From the NCBI RefSeq assembly GCF_000972385.1, contig NZ_JXTE01000051.1, positions 3,877 through 67,876 of the forward strand: a DNA stretch of 64,000 nucleotides. The letters run 5' to 3'. The DNA is from Streptomyces sp. WM6386. Its GTDB lineage: Bacteria; Actinomycetota; Actinomycetes; Streptomycetales; Streptomycetaceae. Of this stretch, positions 54,575 through 63,540 are shown piece by piece. Position 1 is the first letter of the stretch. The number at the start of each line of letters is the position of its first letter. Both the position numbers and the translations under genes were made by a program. The notes under the pieces were generated by a model, which saw only the letters and a list, made by a program, of their open reading frames with translations, was not told the DNA's origin and did not search any database.

Positions 54575-55969
54575 ATGGCTGGACGCCCACGCGACTGGCA
54601 CCCCGTCGCGGACAGTGACCCCATACCCGGGGACGCCGACCGCATGGCGTCCCTGGGCAAGACGCTGCGCAAGACGGCGGACGAGGTCGAACGCCAGATC
54701 CGTAATCTGAAGGCCGTCGCCGAGGTCGACGCCTGGGACAGCAAGGCCGGTAAGGAGTTCCGCGAAAAGGCCTCGGGCAACGTCAAGAAGCTCGAGGCGG
54801 TTTTCAAGAGGTACGACACCGCCGCCACGGCGATCGGTAGCCGTGTCGATGAAGTGGGCGGCGGATACCAGGACAAGCTGACCGCCGGCGCGAAGAACTA
54901 CGCCTCCGACCTCAACCGCGCCCAGGAGATAGCCGACGCCGCCCTCAAGGACGCGAAGGACGCCGACGACCGCAAGAGCGCGTCGCAGAAGAGCATCGAC
55001 GGACTGTCCGGCAAGGACCGCAAGAAAGAGGACGCCGACAAGGACCGCAAGGACCTGGAGGCGAAGCGGGACGCGGCCGGTGACGAGATCGAGGCCGCAC
55101 GGGAGAAGATCAACGAGGCCAAGAGGATCCGTGACGCCGCCGCCAAGCGCGCACGTGAGTCCCTGGACGCGGTCATCAACCATGACTCCCTGAAGGACGG
55201 GTTCTGGGAGACCCTGACCGACAGCATCGCGGAGATCACCTCCTGGGTCGCCACCGTATGTGGAATCCTCTCGCTGATCGTCGGCTGGATCCCGGTGATC
55301 GGGCAGGCCCTGGCCGGTGTGCTGGGCGCCATCGCCATGATCGCGACACTCATCAACTTCATCGCCACGCTCGTCCAGGTCGCCCAGGGCAACGCCGACT
55401 GGATGGATGTCGGAATGGCGGCCCTCGGATTCCTGATGATGGGTGTCGGAAAGGGCTTCTCCAAGATCGCGGGCAAGTTCGCGAAGAACACCCTGGGGCG
55501 GGTCGTAAAGGCCGGAGGGGCGCGCACCGCCAAGCAGGTGAGCCGGGCCAACAAGAATCTGCGGCGGGCCGCCTACAAGGACGTGAAGTTCCAGAAGGGC
55601 GACATCATGAAGTCGCTCAAGGAGCCTTTCACGGAACCTTTCTCGAAGGCCGCGTGGGCGAAGAACCTGAAGACGCTGAAGCCCGGCGGCGGAAACTGGG
55701 CCGCGGCCAAGAACGAGTTGGGCCTGCGCGGCGGGGGAAGCGCTCTCAAGGGAATGCCCAAGTCGTTCTCCATGGCCGACCCCGGCGTCGCGTCCGATCT
55801 GAAGTCGGTCAAAATGGGGACCGCGGCTCTGGGTGGTCAATTCGATGCCAACGCCGTCAACCAGATCTCCAAGTCTGCCAGCCGTCTGTCCATCGTCGGG
55901 GCCGGTATTACCCTGGGCGGGCTGGGCCTGGACGGGAACCTTCAGAAGATGGTCGGTCTCGGTGGCTGA
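54575..55969 (+). CDS. Large T7SS-signal-type protein with hydrophobic core
   Basis: A 464-residue protein. N-terminal ~130 residues are a WXG/LXG-like helical hairpin (VDAWDSKAGKEFREKASGNV, then a long coiled-coil), as in the T7SS signal domain of secreted toxins. A charged coiled-coil continues to ~190. Hydrophobic helices (WVATVCGILSLIVGWIPVIG, ALAGVLGAIAMIATLINFIA) span ~225-275, followed by a basic, glycine-rich C-terminal region with no toxin domain I recognise. Probably a secreted or membrane-inserting T7SS client. Its paralogue is the frameshifted gene at 59840-61197. Confidence 0.7.
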   Translation: MAGRPRDWHPVADSDPIPGDADRMASLGKTLRKTADEVERQIRNLKAVAEVDAWDSKAGKEFREKASGNVKKLEAVFKRYDTAATAIGSRVDEVGGGYQDKLTAGAKNYASDLNRAQEIADAALKDAKDADDRKSASQKSIDGLSGKDRKKEDADKDRKDLEAKRDAAGDEIEAAREKINEAKRIRDAAAKRARESLDAVINHDSLKDGFWETLTDSIAEITSWVATVCGILSLIVGWIPVIGQALAGVLGAIAMIATLINFIATLVQVAQGNADWMDVGMAALGFLMMGVGKGFSKIAGKFAKNTLGRVVKAGGARTAKQVSRANKNLRRAAYKDVKFQKGDIMKSLKEPFTEPFSKAAWAKNLKTLKPGGGNWAAAKNELGLRGGGSALKGMPKSFSMADPGVASDLKSVKMGTAALGGQFDANAVNQISKSASRLSIVGAGITLGGLGLDGNLQKMVGLGG

Positions 55970-56014
55970 GCCCCTGCTCGACGGAGCGTCCACACCCGCA
56001 CGAAAGGACCGAGC

Positions 56015-56665
56015 ATGACCGCACCGGACGATCCGGCCCCGCTGGACGAGACTTTCGAGTGCACCTTTGAGTTCCAGCCGGGCTGGATCGATCTGACGCT
56101 GCGCGAAGGCACCAAGGCCGAGGCCAAGGCGCTGGCCACGGAGGTCGTGAACCGGCTCAATCCGCTCGGCCTGGAGATCGAGAAGAGCGCGGTCTTCGAC
56201 GACATGGTCGAGCGGGCCGTCGACCTCAACGACGACGTGCCCACCCTCGCGGCGGCGTACTACTCCGAGGCGGGGGAGGCCCTGGCCAACCTCATGGTCG
56301 ACTCCTACGGCGACGAGGGCGTGCCGCGCCCCGGCGCGGACGAGGTCATCCCGCTGCTTCTGGAGTGGGGAAACGCACAGGTCACAGGCGCCCCCGAGAT
56401 CACCCACCTCGAACTGGCCGCCGGACCCGCCGTGCGCATCCAGGCCATGCTCCAGGCCAATCGCATGCTCGGCTTCGGCCGGAAGCTGACCGAGTTCATC
56501 AAGTACGCCGTCTTCCCGCCCGATATGCAGAGTCTCATCGTCGTCACGGTGACCTGGGAGAAGATCGCCGTCACCGAGCGGATCGCCGAGCTGGCCGACG
56601 AGGCGGTCCGCACGATGCGGATCACCCCGCTGCCGACGCGTCCCACCGAGGGGGGTACGGCATGA
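56015..56665 (+). CDS. Hypothetical protein of the T7SS-associated cassette
   Basis: A 216-residue soluble protein with no signal or membrane segment. It is mostly acidic, with alternating strands and helices (FECTFEFQPGWIDLTLREGT, VTVTWEKIAVTERI). It may share the PsbP/Mog1/DcrB-like layout of the next protein, but this is only a pattern impression. Stop overlaps the start of the next gene (ATGA). Placement after an exported-protein gene suggests a chaperone or immunity-type role (inference). Confidence 0.65.
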   Translation: MTAPDDPAPLDETFECTFEFQPGWIDLTLREGTKAEAKALATEVVNRLNPLGLEIEKSAVFDDMVERAVDLNDDVPTLAAAYYSEAGEALANLMVDSYGDEGVPRPGADEVIPLLLEWGNAQVTGAPEITHLELAAGPAVRIQAMLQANRMLGFGRKLTEFIKYAVFPPDMQSLIVVTVTWEKIAVTERIAELADEAVRTMRITPLPTRPTEGGTA

Positions 56666-57273
56666 GGACGGCCGACCAGTTCTCCTCGGCACCCACGGAC
56701 TACAACGTCGTCGTCCCGGACGGCTGGTTCCAGCTCTCACTCGACCCGGAGGAGCGCGACCGGGGCATCATCGCCCTGGCCGAGCTGACGTTCCGCGGCC
56801 AGGACAACGCCCCGCTGCTGAAGAAGCAGTTCATGCAGGACCTCCAGCGCAAGGCGAAGGACGCCTACCAGGTCGGCGGCACGGAGCTCTACCTCTCCAC
56901 GATGGCCGTCGGCCCCGTTCCCCTAGCGTCCTCACTGCTCATCAGCGTTCCCGGCCCCGACGAGTGGCCGGAGACCTCGGACGCCGAGGCACTGGCCGAG
57001 CACCTTGCCGACCGGAGCCGCGGCGACAACGGTGAGATCGGCGTGGTGGACCTGGCCGTCGCCGGCAAGGCGGTACGCCAACGCCGACGCGAAGTGGCCG
57101 ACCCCGCACGGCAGTTGGGCAACACCCTGCCGACCACCACCCTCACGTACTACGTGCCGATCCCGACCACCACACGCTGGCTGCTGCTGAACTTCTCCAC
57201 GCCCATCGATCAGCTCGCCGATCAGATGGTGGAGTTGTTCGACACGGTCGCGGGGACGTTGCACTGGAAGTGA
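56662..57273 (+). CDS. Hypothetical protein, possible PsbP/DcrB-like fold
   Basis: A 203-residue soluble protein starting YNVVVPDGWFQLSLDP and ending TRWLLLNFSTPIDQLADQMV, a pattern like proteins of the Mog1/PsbP/DUF1795 fold. The protein at 58458-59114 has the same order (VPGGFTEL ... MAVLMLSTTAERRQQY), so the two cassettes share this component. Function unknown; translationally coupled to the gene upstream. Confidence 0.65.
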   Translation: MRTADQFSSAPTDYNVVVPDGWFQLSLDPEERDRGIIALAELTFRGQDNAPLLKKQFMQDLQRKAKDAYQVGGTELYLSTMAVGPVPLASSLLISVPGPDEWPETSDAEALAEHLADRSRGDNGEIGVVDLAVAGKAVRQRRREVADPARQLGNTLPTTTLTYYVPIPTTTRWLLLNFSTPIDQLADQMVELFDTVAGTLHWK

Positions 57274-57279
57274 GCGGGG

Positions 57280-57837
57280 ATGAGTGAGCCGGAGGCGGAG
57301 TTCCGCGTCCGGGACGGGTTCATGTTCGCCGGAGTGGCGCTGACCCTGATCGCCCTCGGATTCGTGTTCGTCGTGACCATGGGCGCTTGGAAGTGGTTCG
57401 TACGGACCTCGGCTCCGACGGTGCTCAACTGGCCCGGCGGATCATGGGGGTTCGGCATGGCTTGCGGCCTGCTCGTGGTCTTCGGCTCACGCGGTGCCTG
57501 GCGGTTCTTGGAGCGACCCCGAGGTGAGTCGCTGCCGGCGCGTGCGGGACGCATGGCCGGTCTCACGGTGTGCGTCGGCGCGGCATTCGGCGCGGTGCTG
57601 TACATCATCGCTTCCCTGCCCGGCAGGAACTGCCCTTCGTACCGTGACGGTTGCGAGTACATCCCGGGGACGGGCGGTGCGCTCGTCACCTGCCTGGGCA
57701 CTGCGGCGCTGGTGGGCTACGTGGTGTATCGGGTCCGCAGCGTGCGCGCCGAGCGACGCCAGGCTGGTGAGCGGGAACGGCTGCGAAAGCTGCGTAAGAA
57801 GGGGAAGGGGAAGAGCCGGGCGGCTCGGCGGGGATAG
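57280..57837 (+). CDS. Four-helix membrane protein of the T7SS-associated cassette
   Basis: A 185-residue membrane protein with four transmembrane segments (near residues 14-35, 50-68, 90-110 and 130-150) and a strongly basic C-terminal tail. Two Cys lie in an exterior loop between helices 3 and 4 (NCPSYRDGCEY) and may form a disulfide. It ends the plus cassette and converges on the similar-sized membrane protein of the minus cassette (22-base gap). Confidence 0.65.
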   Translation: MSEPEAEFRVRDGFMFAGVALTLIALGFVFVVTMGAWKWFVRTSAPTVLNWPGGSWGFGMACGLLVVFGSRGAWRFLERPRGESLPARAGRMAGLTVCVGAAFGAVLYIIASLPGRNCPSYRDGCEYIPGTGGALVTCLGTAALVGYVVYRVRSVRAERRQAGERERLRKLRKKGKGKSRAARRG

Positions 57838-57859
57838 CGGGGCCGCGCGAGGAGACGAC

Positions 57860-58438
57860 CTACGGCGTTCGCTGTCGGCGGTTGTGCAGAACCAGGGCGC
57901 AGGCGATTGCTGCCAGCGCGGCGATGGTGCCGAGCAGACCGACGGACCAGAGCCAGGGGAAGTTGCGGAACACCCAACTGGGCGGTGTGTCACGTCCCCT
58001 GCCCCACTTCCCGGTGTCCTGGGCGTTGAAGACGAGGGCCACGTAGGGCACGAGCGCAGCCAGGCTGACGATGGCCGCCCCGGTACTGAGCACGGTGCTC
58101 CCCGGATGCTCCCGCCAGGACCTCCACCGCATCCGGCTCAGACAGAACAGCGACAGGACGAACACGCACGGCCCGACCACGCCGACGCAGGCCGCGAAGC
58201 CGTACGCGCCGCCAGGCCAGGTCTCGGCCGCCCACTGCCATGTGCCGTCGCCCCAGAGCCGGTCAAGGACGGCCAACAGGACGATGATCGCCGCAAAGCC
58301 GAGGAACAGCAGACAGCCGAAAGCCCATTCACCCTTCTTCTCAGCCCTGTCGGCGGAGCCCGGTTTGCCGGACCGCCGTTCGTAGCGCAGCGCGGGCGCG
58401 GATGCTTTACGGCGTCGCGGCTTGGCGGACCCTGCCAT
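57860..58438 (-). CDS. Membrane protein of the minus cassette
   Basis: A 192-residue membrane protein with a basic N-terminal tail (KPRRRKASAPALRYERRSGK) and about four transmembrane helices. Size, topology and cassette position match the plus-cassette membrane protein at 57280, though the tails are at opposite ends. Function unknown. ATG at 58438. Confidence 0.65.
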   Translation of the reverse strand: MAGSAKPRRRKASAPALRYERRSGKPGSADRAEKKGEWAFGCLLFLGFAAIIVLLAVLDRLWGDGTWQWAAETWPGGAYGFAACVGVVGPCVFVLSLFCLSRMRWRSWREHPGSTVLSTGAAIVSLAALVPYVALVFNAQDTGKWGRGRDTPPSWVFRNFPWLWSVGLLGTIAALAAIACALVLHNRRQRTP

Positions 58439-58457
58439 GTCTGTGTCTCCGTGTGGC

Positions 58458-59114
58458 TTAGGTCTTGAGCAACGGCGATTCGAAGCTGGTGAGTTCAGCA
58501 ACCTGCTGAAGGATCTCGCGGTACTGCTGTCGTCGCTCCGCCGTGGTACTCAGCATCAGGACTGCCATCCGCTTGCAGTCAGGGTGAGGGAGGTATGCGT
58601 AGATCTGGAGCAGCGGGGTCGCCGGGAGGCCGGATTCGGGAGTCGGCGTGCGTACGGTCTCACTCATCGACGCGGGGCCGCTGGGCAAGTCCATGTACTC
58701 GATGTGAGAGTGCTCCTCCACCGTGGCAACTGCCCGTGCCGCGCTCGCCGACCGCGGGGCCCAGGCGATGTCTCGCCAGGACACGGTGAAAAGCGAGTGC
58801 AGAATGGCGCCGCTGTCCCCCTGCACGTCGTCGCGATGCACTCCGAGGGAGCAATGAACCGTGCCCACTTCGCTCAGCGCACGCAGGAGTTGCTGGCCCG
58901 ATGCCAGCTGAGCGATGAACTGCTGACGGGTAACGCCGTCCGAAATGCTTTCGACCAGTGGAGCGAGTGCTTCCCGGAGCCGTTCCGCCTCGGCGGAAGC
59001 AGGCGAGGCGAGGAGAACGTCGATGGGCAACTCGGTGAAGCCGCCGGGTACGGCGAACCAGATGTCAGTACTGGGGTCAGTGACGGAATCGGCGATGATG
59101 ACGCGAGATGTCAT
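58458..59114 (-). CDS. Hypothetical protein, counterpart of the 56662 protein
   Basis: A 218-residue soluble protein with the same order of features as the protein at 56662-57273: WFAVPGGFTELPIDVLLASP at the start, hydrophobic strands in the middle, and an ending with QIYAYLPHPDCKRMAVLMLS then RRQQYREILQQVAELTSF. Likely the same fold. It is the fourth gene of the minus cassette. Function unknown. Confidence 0.65.
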   Translation of the reverse strand: MTSRVIIADSVTDPSTDIWFAVPGGFTELPIDVLLASPASAEAERLREALAPLVESISDGVTRQQFIAQLASGQQLLRALSEVGTVHCSLGVHRDDVQGDSGAILHSLFTVSWRDIAWAPRSASAARAVATVEEHSHIEYMDLPSGPASMSETVRTPTPESGLPATPLLQIYAYLPHPDCKRMAVLMLSTTAERRQQYREILQQVAELTSFESPLLKT

Positions 59115-59149
59115 GTCTGTGGGTTCCGGAAGATCAGGGAATCGGGGGA

Positions 59150-59815
59150 TCAGGAGTTGGCCGGGCGGACTCCTGCGCGGCGACCACGCTCGATGTCTTC
59201 GGCGGTGGCTCCCCACTCGGCGACGGAATGACGCCCCCCGTCCGCCCCGGTCTGCTGGCTGAGAAAGCGGAAGCGGCGTGGCGCCGATCCATCGGGAGTG
59301 GACGCAGCGATCACGCCGATGAAACGGGGATCTCCCGCGAGCCACACCACGCCGATCTCGGCCTTCAGCTCAGGCGTTGCCCGAGGGGCCATACGGCGGT
59401 GCCACCAGCCCACACCCCAGTGCCGGGGGAACACCATGGGAAGTCGTTCTTCCGGGCGGGCCGGGTTCGGAAACTCGAACCACCCGTATTGCCTGCCGAC
59501 GACATCGGCCCGGTCTGCCAGCCCATGTGCCGTGTCTCTCAGAAGGAGCCACGGGTACTCCTCCAGGACATGCTTCATCCGGAAGACGGCAGGAAAGACG
59601 AACAGCTGGATGAATGCCCGGTAGAAGCTGTAGATCAGGAACGGCACGAAAAGGATCGTGTAGCCGGGCGACAGATACACCACCAGGACTGCCAGCAAGG
59701 AGACCCACAGAGCGATCCAGCCGAGGAGAGCGGCTGCGTTCGCTGCCAACTGCTTCGACCAAGCACGCCGGGTCGGCGGGTGCTCCCATGCGACAGAATG
59801 GTCTGTGGGGTTCAT
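59150..59815 (-). CDS. Hypothetical membrane protein of the minus cassette
   Basis: A 221-residue protein with two N-terminal transmembrane helices (near residues 30-50 and 55-78) and a cytosolic domain of ~140 residues rich in aromatic residues (GWFEFPNPARPEE, HWGVGWWHRRM). No family recognised. It starts 24 bases after the frameshifted large gene. It has no clear counterpart in the plus cassette. Confidence 0.65.
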   Translation of the reverse strand: MNPTDHSVAWEHPPTRRAWSKQLAANAAALLGWIALWVSLLAVLVVYLSPGYTILFVPFLIYSFYRAFIQLFVFPAVFRMKHVLEEYPWLLLRDTAHGLADRADVVGRQYGWFEFPNPARPEERLPMVFPRHWGVGWWHRRMAPRATPELKAEIGVVWLAGDPRFIGVIAASTPDGSAPRRFRFLSQQTGADGGRHSVAEWGATAEDIERGRRAGVRPANS

Positions 59816-59839
59816 ATGAGTTCTCTCTGGTCCTCTGAA

Positions 59840-61197
59840 TCAGAACACGTACTGCGCGAGGTCGATCAGGGCACCGCCGTCCAAGATGCTCCGCGCGCCG
59901 TCGATGCCGGTGCCGGAGTCTTTCGCGCCGTCGTTGTCCAGTGCGTCCACCGCGCTGGAGACCAGACCGTACCCGGCAGTCACGACGCCGAGTGAAGCTG
60001 AGGTGATCTCGACGACCTCACCGGCCTTGGCGGAATTGCTTGCCCCGCGCACCACGAGGTCCAAGGTGGTGTTACCGAGACCGGCGATGGCCTTGGCCTC
60101 ACTCATTGTCTTGGTGCCCAGCGTCGTCATGACTCGCCCGAGGGTCACTGCCTCTTCGCTGGCGCGGAGCGCACTCATCGTTCCCCGTACCCCGATGCCC
60201 ACGGCAGCGACGCCCGGAACGGCTCCCAGGATGTCGCCACCGACGCTGACGAGGTTCCCCCAGAAGTCGGAGTCGAGCTCACCGTTGAGGAAGCCGTCTT
60301 TGAGGGAGACAAGGACTTCGGAGTCGGACAGCCTCATGGTGAGGGCGGAGGCGCTCAACGCGGCCGCAGCGAGGAGCAGGACGGCGGCGGCCGTGCCACC
60401 CGTGGCCACGAACAGGGCCACCAGGCCGATGACACCGGCGGTGAAGCTCAGGATGTCGGGGAGGTTTTCGGTGAACCATTCGCCGAGTTCGTCGAGCCAT
60501 CCAGGCTCCTGAGGAGCCAGCTTGTCGGTGGCGCCGCGGATCTTCCGCGCGCGATATTGAGCCTTCTCCTCGTGCTCCTCGGCGAGTGACTTCGCCCGGC
60601 CGATGATCTTGTCAAGCTCGGCCTGGGCTTCCTCCATTGCGGTGTTCGCCTTGGTCAGGTTCTTCTTGGCCTCGTCCTGACGATTGCCCTTGCCGTCGAG
60701 GTCGGGGTTGTTCTTCGCCGTATCGGCGTGCCCCTTGGCGGCGTCAACGGCATCCTGCGCGGCCTTGGCTTCTTCCTCCAGCTTCCGGGCTCGGCGCTGG
60801 AAGTCGTCGAGTTCGCCCTCCCAGCGGCCCAGCTGTCGCGCGGCTTTGCGGATGGAATGAGCGGCGTTCTTCAGATTGAGCTGAAGCGGCCCGTCCTCGA
60901 GTTGTTCCGGAAGGCGACAGCGGCGTCGCCCTTCCAGTAGCTGCCTTCCATGAGCTTGGTGACGAGCTCATGAGTGTCTTCCAAAGTCTTGGCACACGTG
61001 GACAGCTTCTTGTGCAGGTTGCGCACGGTATCGGTTGTGCCAGGAGTCGGATTAAAGCCGAGGTGAGGGTAGTTGGGATTCGGAATGGACGGAGAGGACT
61101 TGAGGCCTTGGGGCAGCTTGGCGTTTCGTGCGGCCTCCGAGTTGGCATAGGGAGACTGGTCCAGGCTTGGTTGCTCCAGGCCGGGCGTTTCCGTCAC
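59840..61197 (-). pseudogene. Frameshifted large T7SS-signal-type protein
   Basis: Two reading frames make one protein. The first, from a GTG at 61197 (overlapping the WXG gene's stop), encodes TETPGLEQPSLDQSPYANSE and reaches YWKGDAAVAFRNN, the W-x-G/F-R pattern of T7SS signal domains. Near 60900 it shifts and ends in a short tail (SRTGRFSSI). In the -1 frame the natural continuation LEDGPLQLNLKNAAHSIRKA runs into coiled-coil, a TM region (VIGLVALFVATGGTAAAVLL) and a C-terminal domain. One base missing restores a 452-residue protein, close to the 464-residue paralogue at 54575. No obvious slippery heptamer is present, so a mutation or assembly error is more likely than programmed shifting. 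Confidence 0.72.
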
Positions 61198-61511
61198 TTC
61201 TTGCCCTCCGAATTGCCCTTCTTGGCCTTCTCCAGAGCCGCTTCCAGCGCCTTGTCCACTTCTTCGTAGCTGGCCTTGTTCTGGCCGATGATCTTTGCGA
61301 GATCCTCGGTCTGCGAGCCAATCTCCTCGGTGCCGTACTTCCAGTCTTCCTGGAAGTCCCCACATGCTGAGTCCAGATCATCCGTGCCCAGGCCGATGAC
61401 GGTGGCGTCGCTCAGTGCTTTGCGTAGCCCCTTCAAGGAATCACTTGATTTATTCAAGAGCTTCATGAAGTGTGCGACTTCGCCATGGTCTACGGCGAGC
61501 TGCTCAGCCAT
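61194..61511 (-). CDS. WXG100-like protein of the minus cassette
   Basis: A 105-residue helical protein: AVDHGEVAHFMKLLNKSSDS, GDFQEDWKYGTEEI (the WxxG turn) and SYEEVDKALEAAL with the YxxxD export signal. Paralogue of the protein at 54257-54571. Its stop overlaps the GTG of the large gene (GTGA), so the two are translated together and may be exported as a pair. Confidence 0.8.
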   Translation of the reverse strand: MAEQLAVDHGEVAHFMKLLNKSSDSLKGLRKALSDATVIGLGTDDLDSACGDFQEDWKYGTEEIGSQTEDLAKIIGQNKASYEEVDKALEAALEKAKKGNSEGKK

Positions 61512-61569
61512 GTGCCGGTGTCCTCTTCCGTTCAGAGTCGGGTGCGTGAGGTGGCGACGCTATCCAGAC

Positions 61570-62649
61570 CTATCGGTTCACGGCCTGGATCTCCTGGACG
61601 GTGACGGCCTGTTCGTTGCCGAACGTGCCGTTGGGGAGGTCGCCGCCGGTGCCGCCCGTGCCGGTCCAGGCGATTTCCCAGGTGATGGTCGCGCGGAGCT
61701 TGTAGGTGCCGTCGCCGGAGGAGCGGAGGTACTTGAGGCCGCAGGGTGGAGTCTCGTCGGACTTGCCCTTTGCCCAGGGTTCGCCGATGGAGCCGTCGGT
61801 GTTGATGGTGCACTCGCCGGAGGACGGGTAGGTCTGGGCGTCGTCCGTGCCCGGCTCCAGCTTGAGGGACACCGGCTTCGCGGTGGTCGTGGCCTGGATG
61901 TTGAAGCCTGGGACGTTGAGGGCCGCCGTCGCCTGGACCTCGTCGAAGACGGCCTTGTCGAGCCAGGCCCATGTCGGCAGGTTCACCTTGGTGATGGCCT
62001 CGGGTGCGAGGGTGACCTCGGTGTCGGGGAGCTCCATGTGCTGGTACGCGAGGGCGGCGAGCATCTCCGGCTTGATCGCCTCCTCGTACTGGGGCGGCGG
62101 GGCCTCGCCGTTGTCGACCCAGAACGGGATGTCGTTGCACGAGCTCCGCTTGAGGATGTCCGGCTCGTCGGGGTTCTCGACGCCGGCCCAGAACATCCCC
62201 TTGCCGTCCTTGTCGACGTTGTAGTCCTTGTAGCCGGGGGTGTCGGTCCAGCCGTAGTCGTCCTCGTAGTGGCGCTGCAGTTCGTCGAGTGCCGCGCCTG
62301 CGTGGCCGCCCATGCCGGGGGTGTTCATCTGGCTCTCGATGTCCTTGGACATCTTTTCCTTGAAGTCCTTGGCGCCGAGGTAGGGGGCGTACCAGCAGGG
62401 CGGGGGTGTCCAGTTGACGTCGGAGGACGTTACGTTGCCGGTGCCGCCGCCCTTGGCGACGGAGCCGGAGTACTGGATGCGGGCGGCCGCGTAGATGCCG
62501 GTGTCGTCGCTGCCGCCCGTCTCTTTCGTGTTGCCGCCCTTTCCGTCGCCCACACCCGTTCCCGCGTAGGCGGTTCCTGTGAGGGCGAGGGTGCTGAGAG
62601 CCAGCGTCAGCGCTGCTGCGGCGAGGCGTGGTCCACGTGAAGCCTTCAC
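61570..62649 (-). CDS. Secreted hypothetical protein
   Basis: A 359-residue exported protein. The GTG at 62649 overlaps the upstream stop; the signal peptide (LAAAALTLALSTLALTGTAY) is cleaved near AYA-G. The mature part has several Cys, WY-rich segments (CWYAPYLGAKDFKEKM) and a C-terminal beta-rich domain with TITWEIAWTGTGG. No family recognised. It lies upstream of the minus cassette and may be part of it, with 58 bases before the WXG gene. Confidence 0.75.
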   Translation of the reverse strand: MKASRGPRLAAAALTLALSTLALTGTAYAGTGVGDGKGGNTKETGGSDDTGIYAAARIQYSGSVAKGGGTGNVTSSDVNWTPPPCWYAPYLGAKDFKEKMSKDIESQMNTPGMGGHAGAALDELQRHYEDDYGWTDTPGYKDYNVDKDGKGMFWAGVENPDEPDILKRSSCNDIPFWVDNGEAPPPQYEEAIKPEMLAALAYQHMELPDTEVTLAPEAITKVNLPTWAWLDKAVFDEVQATAALNVPGFNIQATTTAKPVSLKLEPGTDDAQTYPSSGECTINTDGSIGEPWAKGKSDETPPCGLKYLRSSGDGTYKLRATITWEIAWTGTGGTGGDLPNGTFGNEQAVTVQEIQAVNR

Positions 62650-63317
62650 TGGCACTTCGCCGCCTTCTCCTCGACGTACACGTTCGACGCCTGCCACAGG
62701 TCGGTACCCGTGGGGTGCTTGACCATGATGATTTTGAAGTAGCTGAAGTCCGTGATGCTGGGGTCGGTCGTGAGGACCTTCCTGGTCTTGATCTCCCTGC
62801 CGTAGAACTTGGTCGAGTCGGAGCAGAACGCCACTTCCACCGACTTGCCGTTCGCGGCGGACCGAGTGGTGGCGTCGTAGTGGCGCCGTGTGCCGGTGAC
62901 CGTCCAGCCACCTTCGATATAGGCGTCGATCTGGGTGTTCGCGTACGTGAGACCGCCGCCGGTCGCGTAGGTGGCGACGGCTGCGCTCTTGGTCGTGCCC
63001 TTGTCGACGCCCTGGTAGATGGCCCGGATGTAATTCGCGGCGTCATCCATCGCCGCCGCCTCGTTCTTGTCCTTCGGCTTGCCCCAGTCGAAGACCAGGT
63101 TGATGTCCTTCGGCAGCGACACATCCACCCCGTCCGGCTTGTCCTCCGCCGGTGCCCCGGAGGCTGATGCCGACGCGCTCGGCGTCTTCGAACCCTGGCC
63201 GGCGCCCGCGATCTTGTCGTTGTCGCTGGCTTTGTCGTCCCCGCTACCGCAGGCCGTCAACAGCAGTGCCGCCGTCGCCGCCAGAGCGGCAGCAACGGGC
63301 AAAGAGCGGCGCTTCAC
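62646..63317 (-). CDS. Putative lipoprotein of unknown function
   Basis: A 223-residue protein with a signal peptide and lipobox LLTAC (Cys about 23), an Asp/Ser-rich linker, then a domain of ~140 residues (INLVFDWGKPKDKNEAA, FSYFKIIMVKH) and a Cys-ending C-terminus. GTG at 63317 has GGGGAG upstream. Overlaps the next secreted protein gene (GTGA), so the two are co-expressed cell-surface proteins. Function unknown. Confidence 0.78.
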   Translation of the reverse strand: MKRRSLPVAAALAATAALLLTACGSGDDKASDNDKIAGAGQGSKTPSASASASGAPAEDKPDGVDVSLPKDINLVFDWGKPKDKNEAAAMDDAANYIRAIYQGVDKGTTKSAAVATYATGGGLTYANTQIDAYIEGGWTVTGTRRHYDATTRSAANGKSVEVAFCSDSTKFYGREIKTRKVLTTDPSITDFSYFKIIMVKHPTGTDLWQASNVYVEEKAAKCQ

Positions 63318-63476
63318 AGTGAGCTCCCCGTGAGAAATAAGTTCAGTCAAGAGGTCTGACGGTATCGGTGGGGTTCCGGGTTTCGCCAGGGCGAACTTGC
63401 CTGTGAACGGGGGCAATTCCGGTCGTATGGGGCGCTCGTGGATGTGACCTGTGTCCTGATCTTGCCCGAACGGGCG

Positions 63477-63515
63477 ACGGTCCCGGACGCGTTGGGGAGG
63501 GGCGTCCGGGACCGT
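63477..63515 (-). terminator. Hairpin terminator after the zinc-ribbon-like gene
   Basis: ACGGTCCCGGACGC (63477-63490) and GCGTCCGGGACCGT (63502-63515) make a perfect 14-bp stem with an 11-base loop. It lies 26 bases downstream of the stop of the minus-strand gene at 63541. Confidence 0.8.
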
Positions 63516-63540
63516 CTGCGTGCCGAGGTGTTTCGCTTTG

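Noticed and set aside
60890..60910. Programmed -1 frameshift in the minus cassette large gene
   Set aside because: No slippery heptamer or downstream pseudoknot could be seen, so I treated it as a mutation or sequence error.
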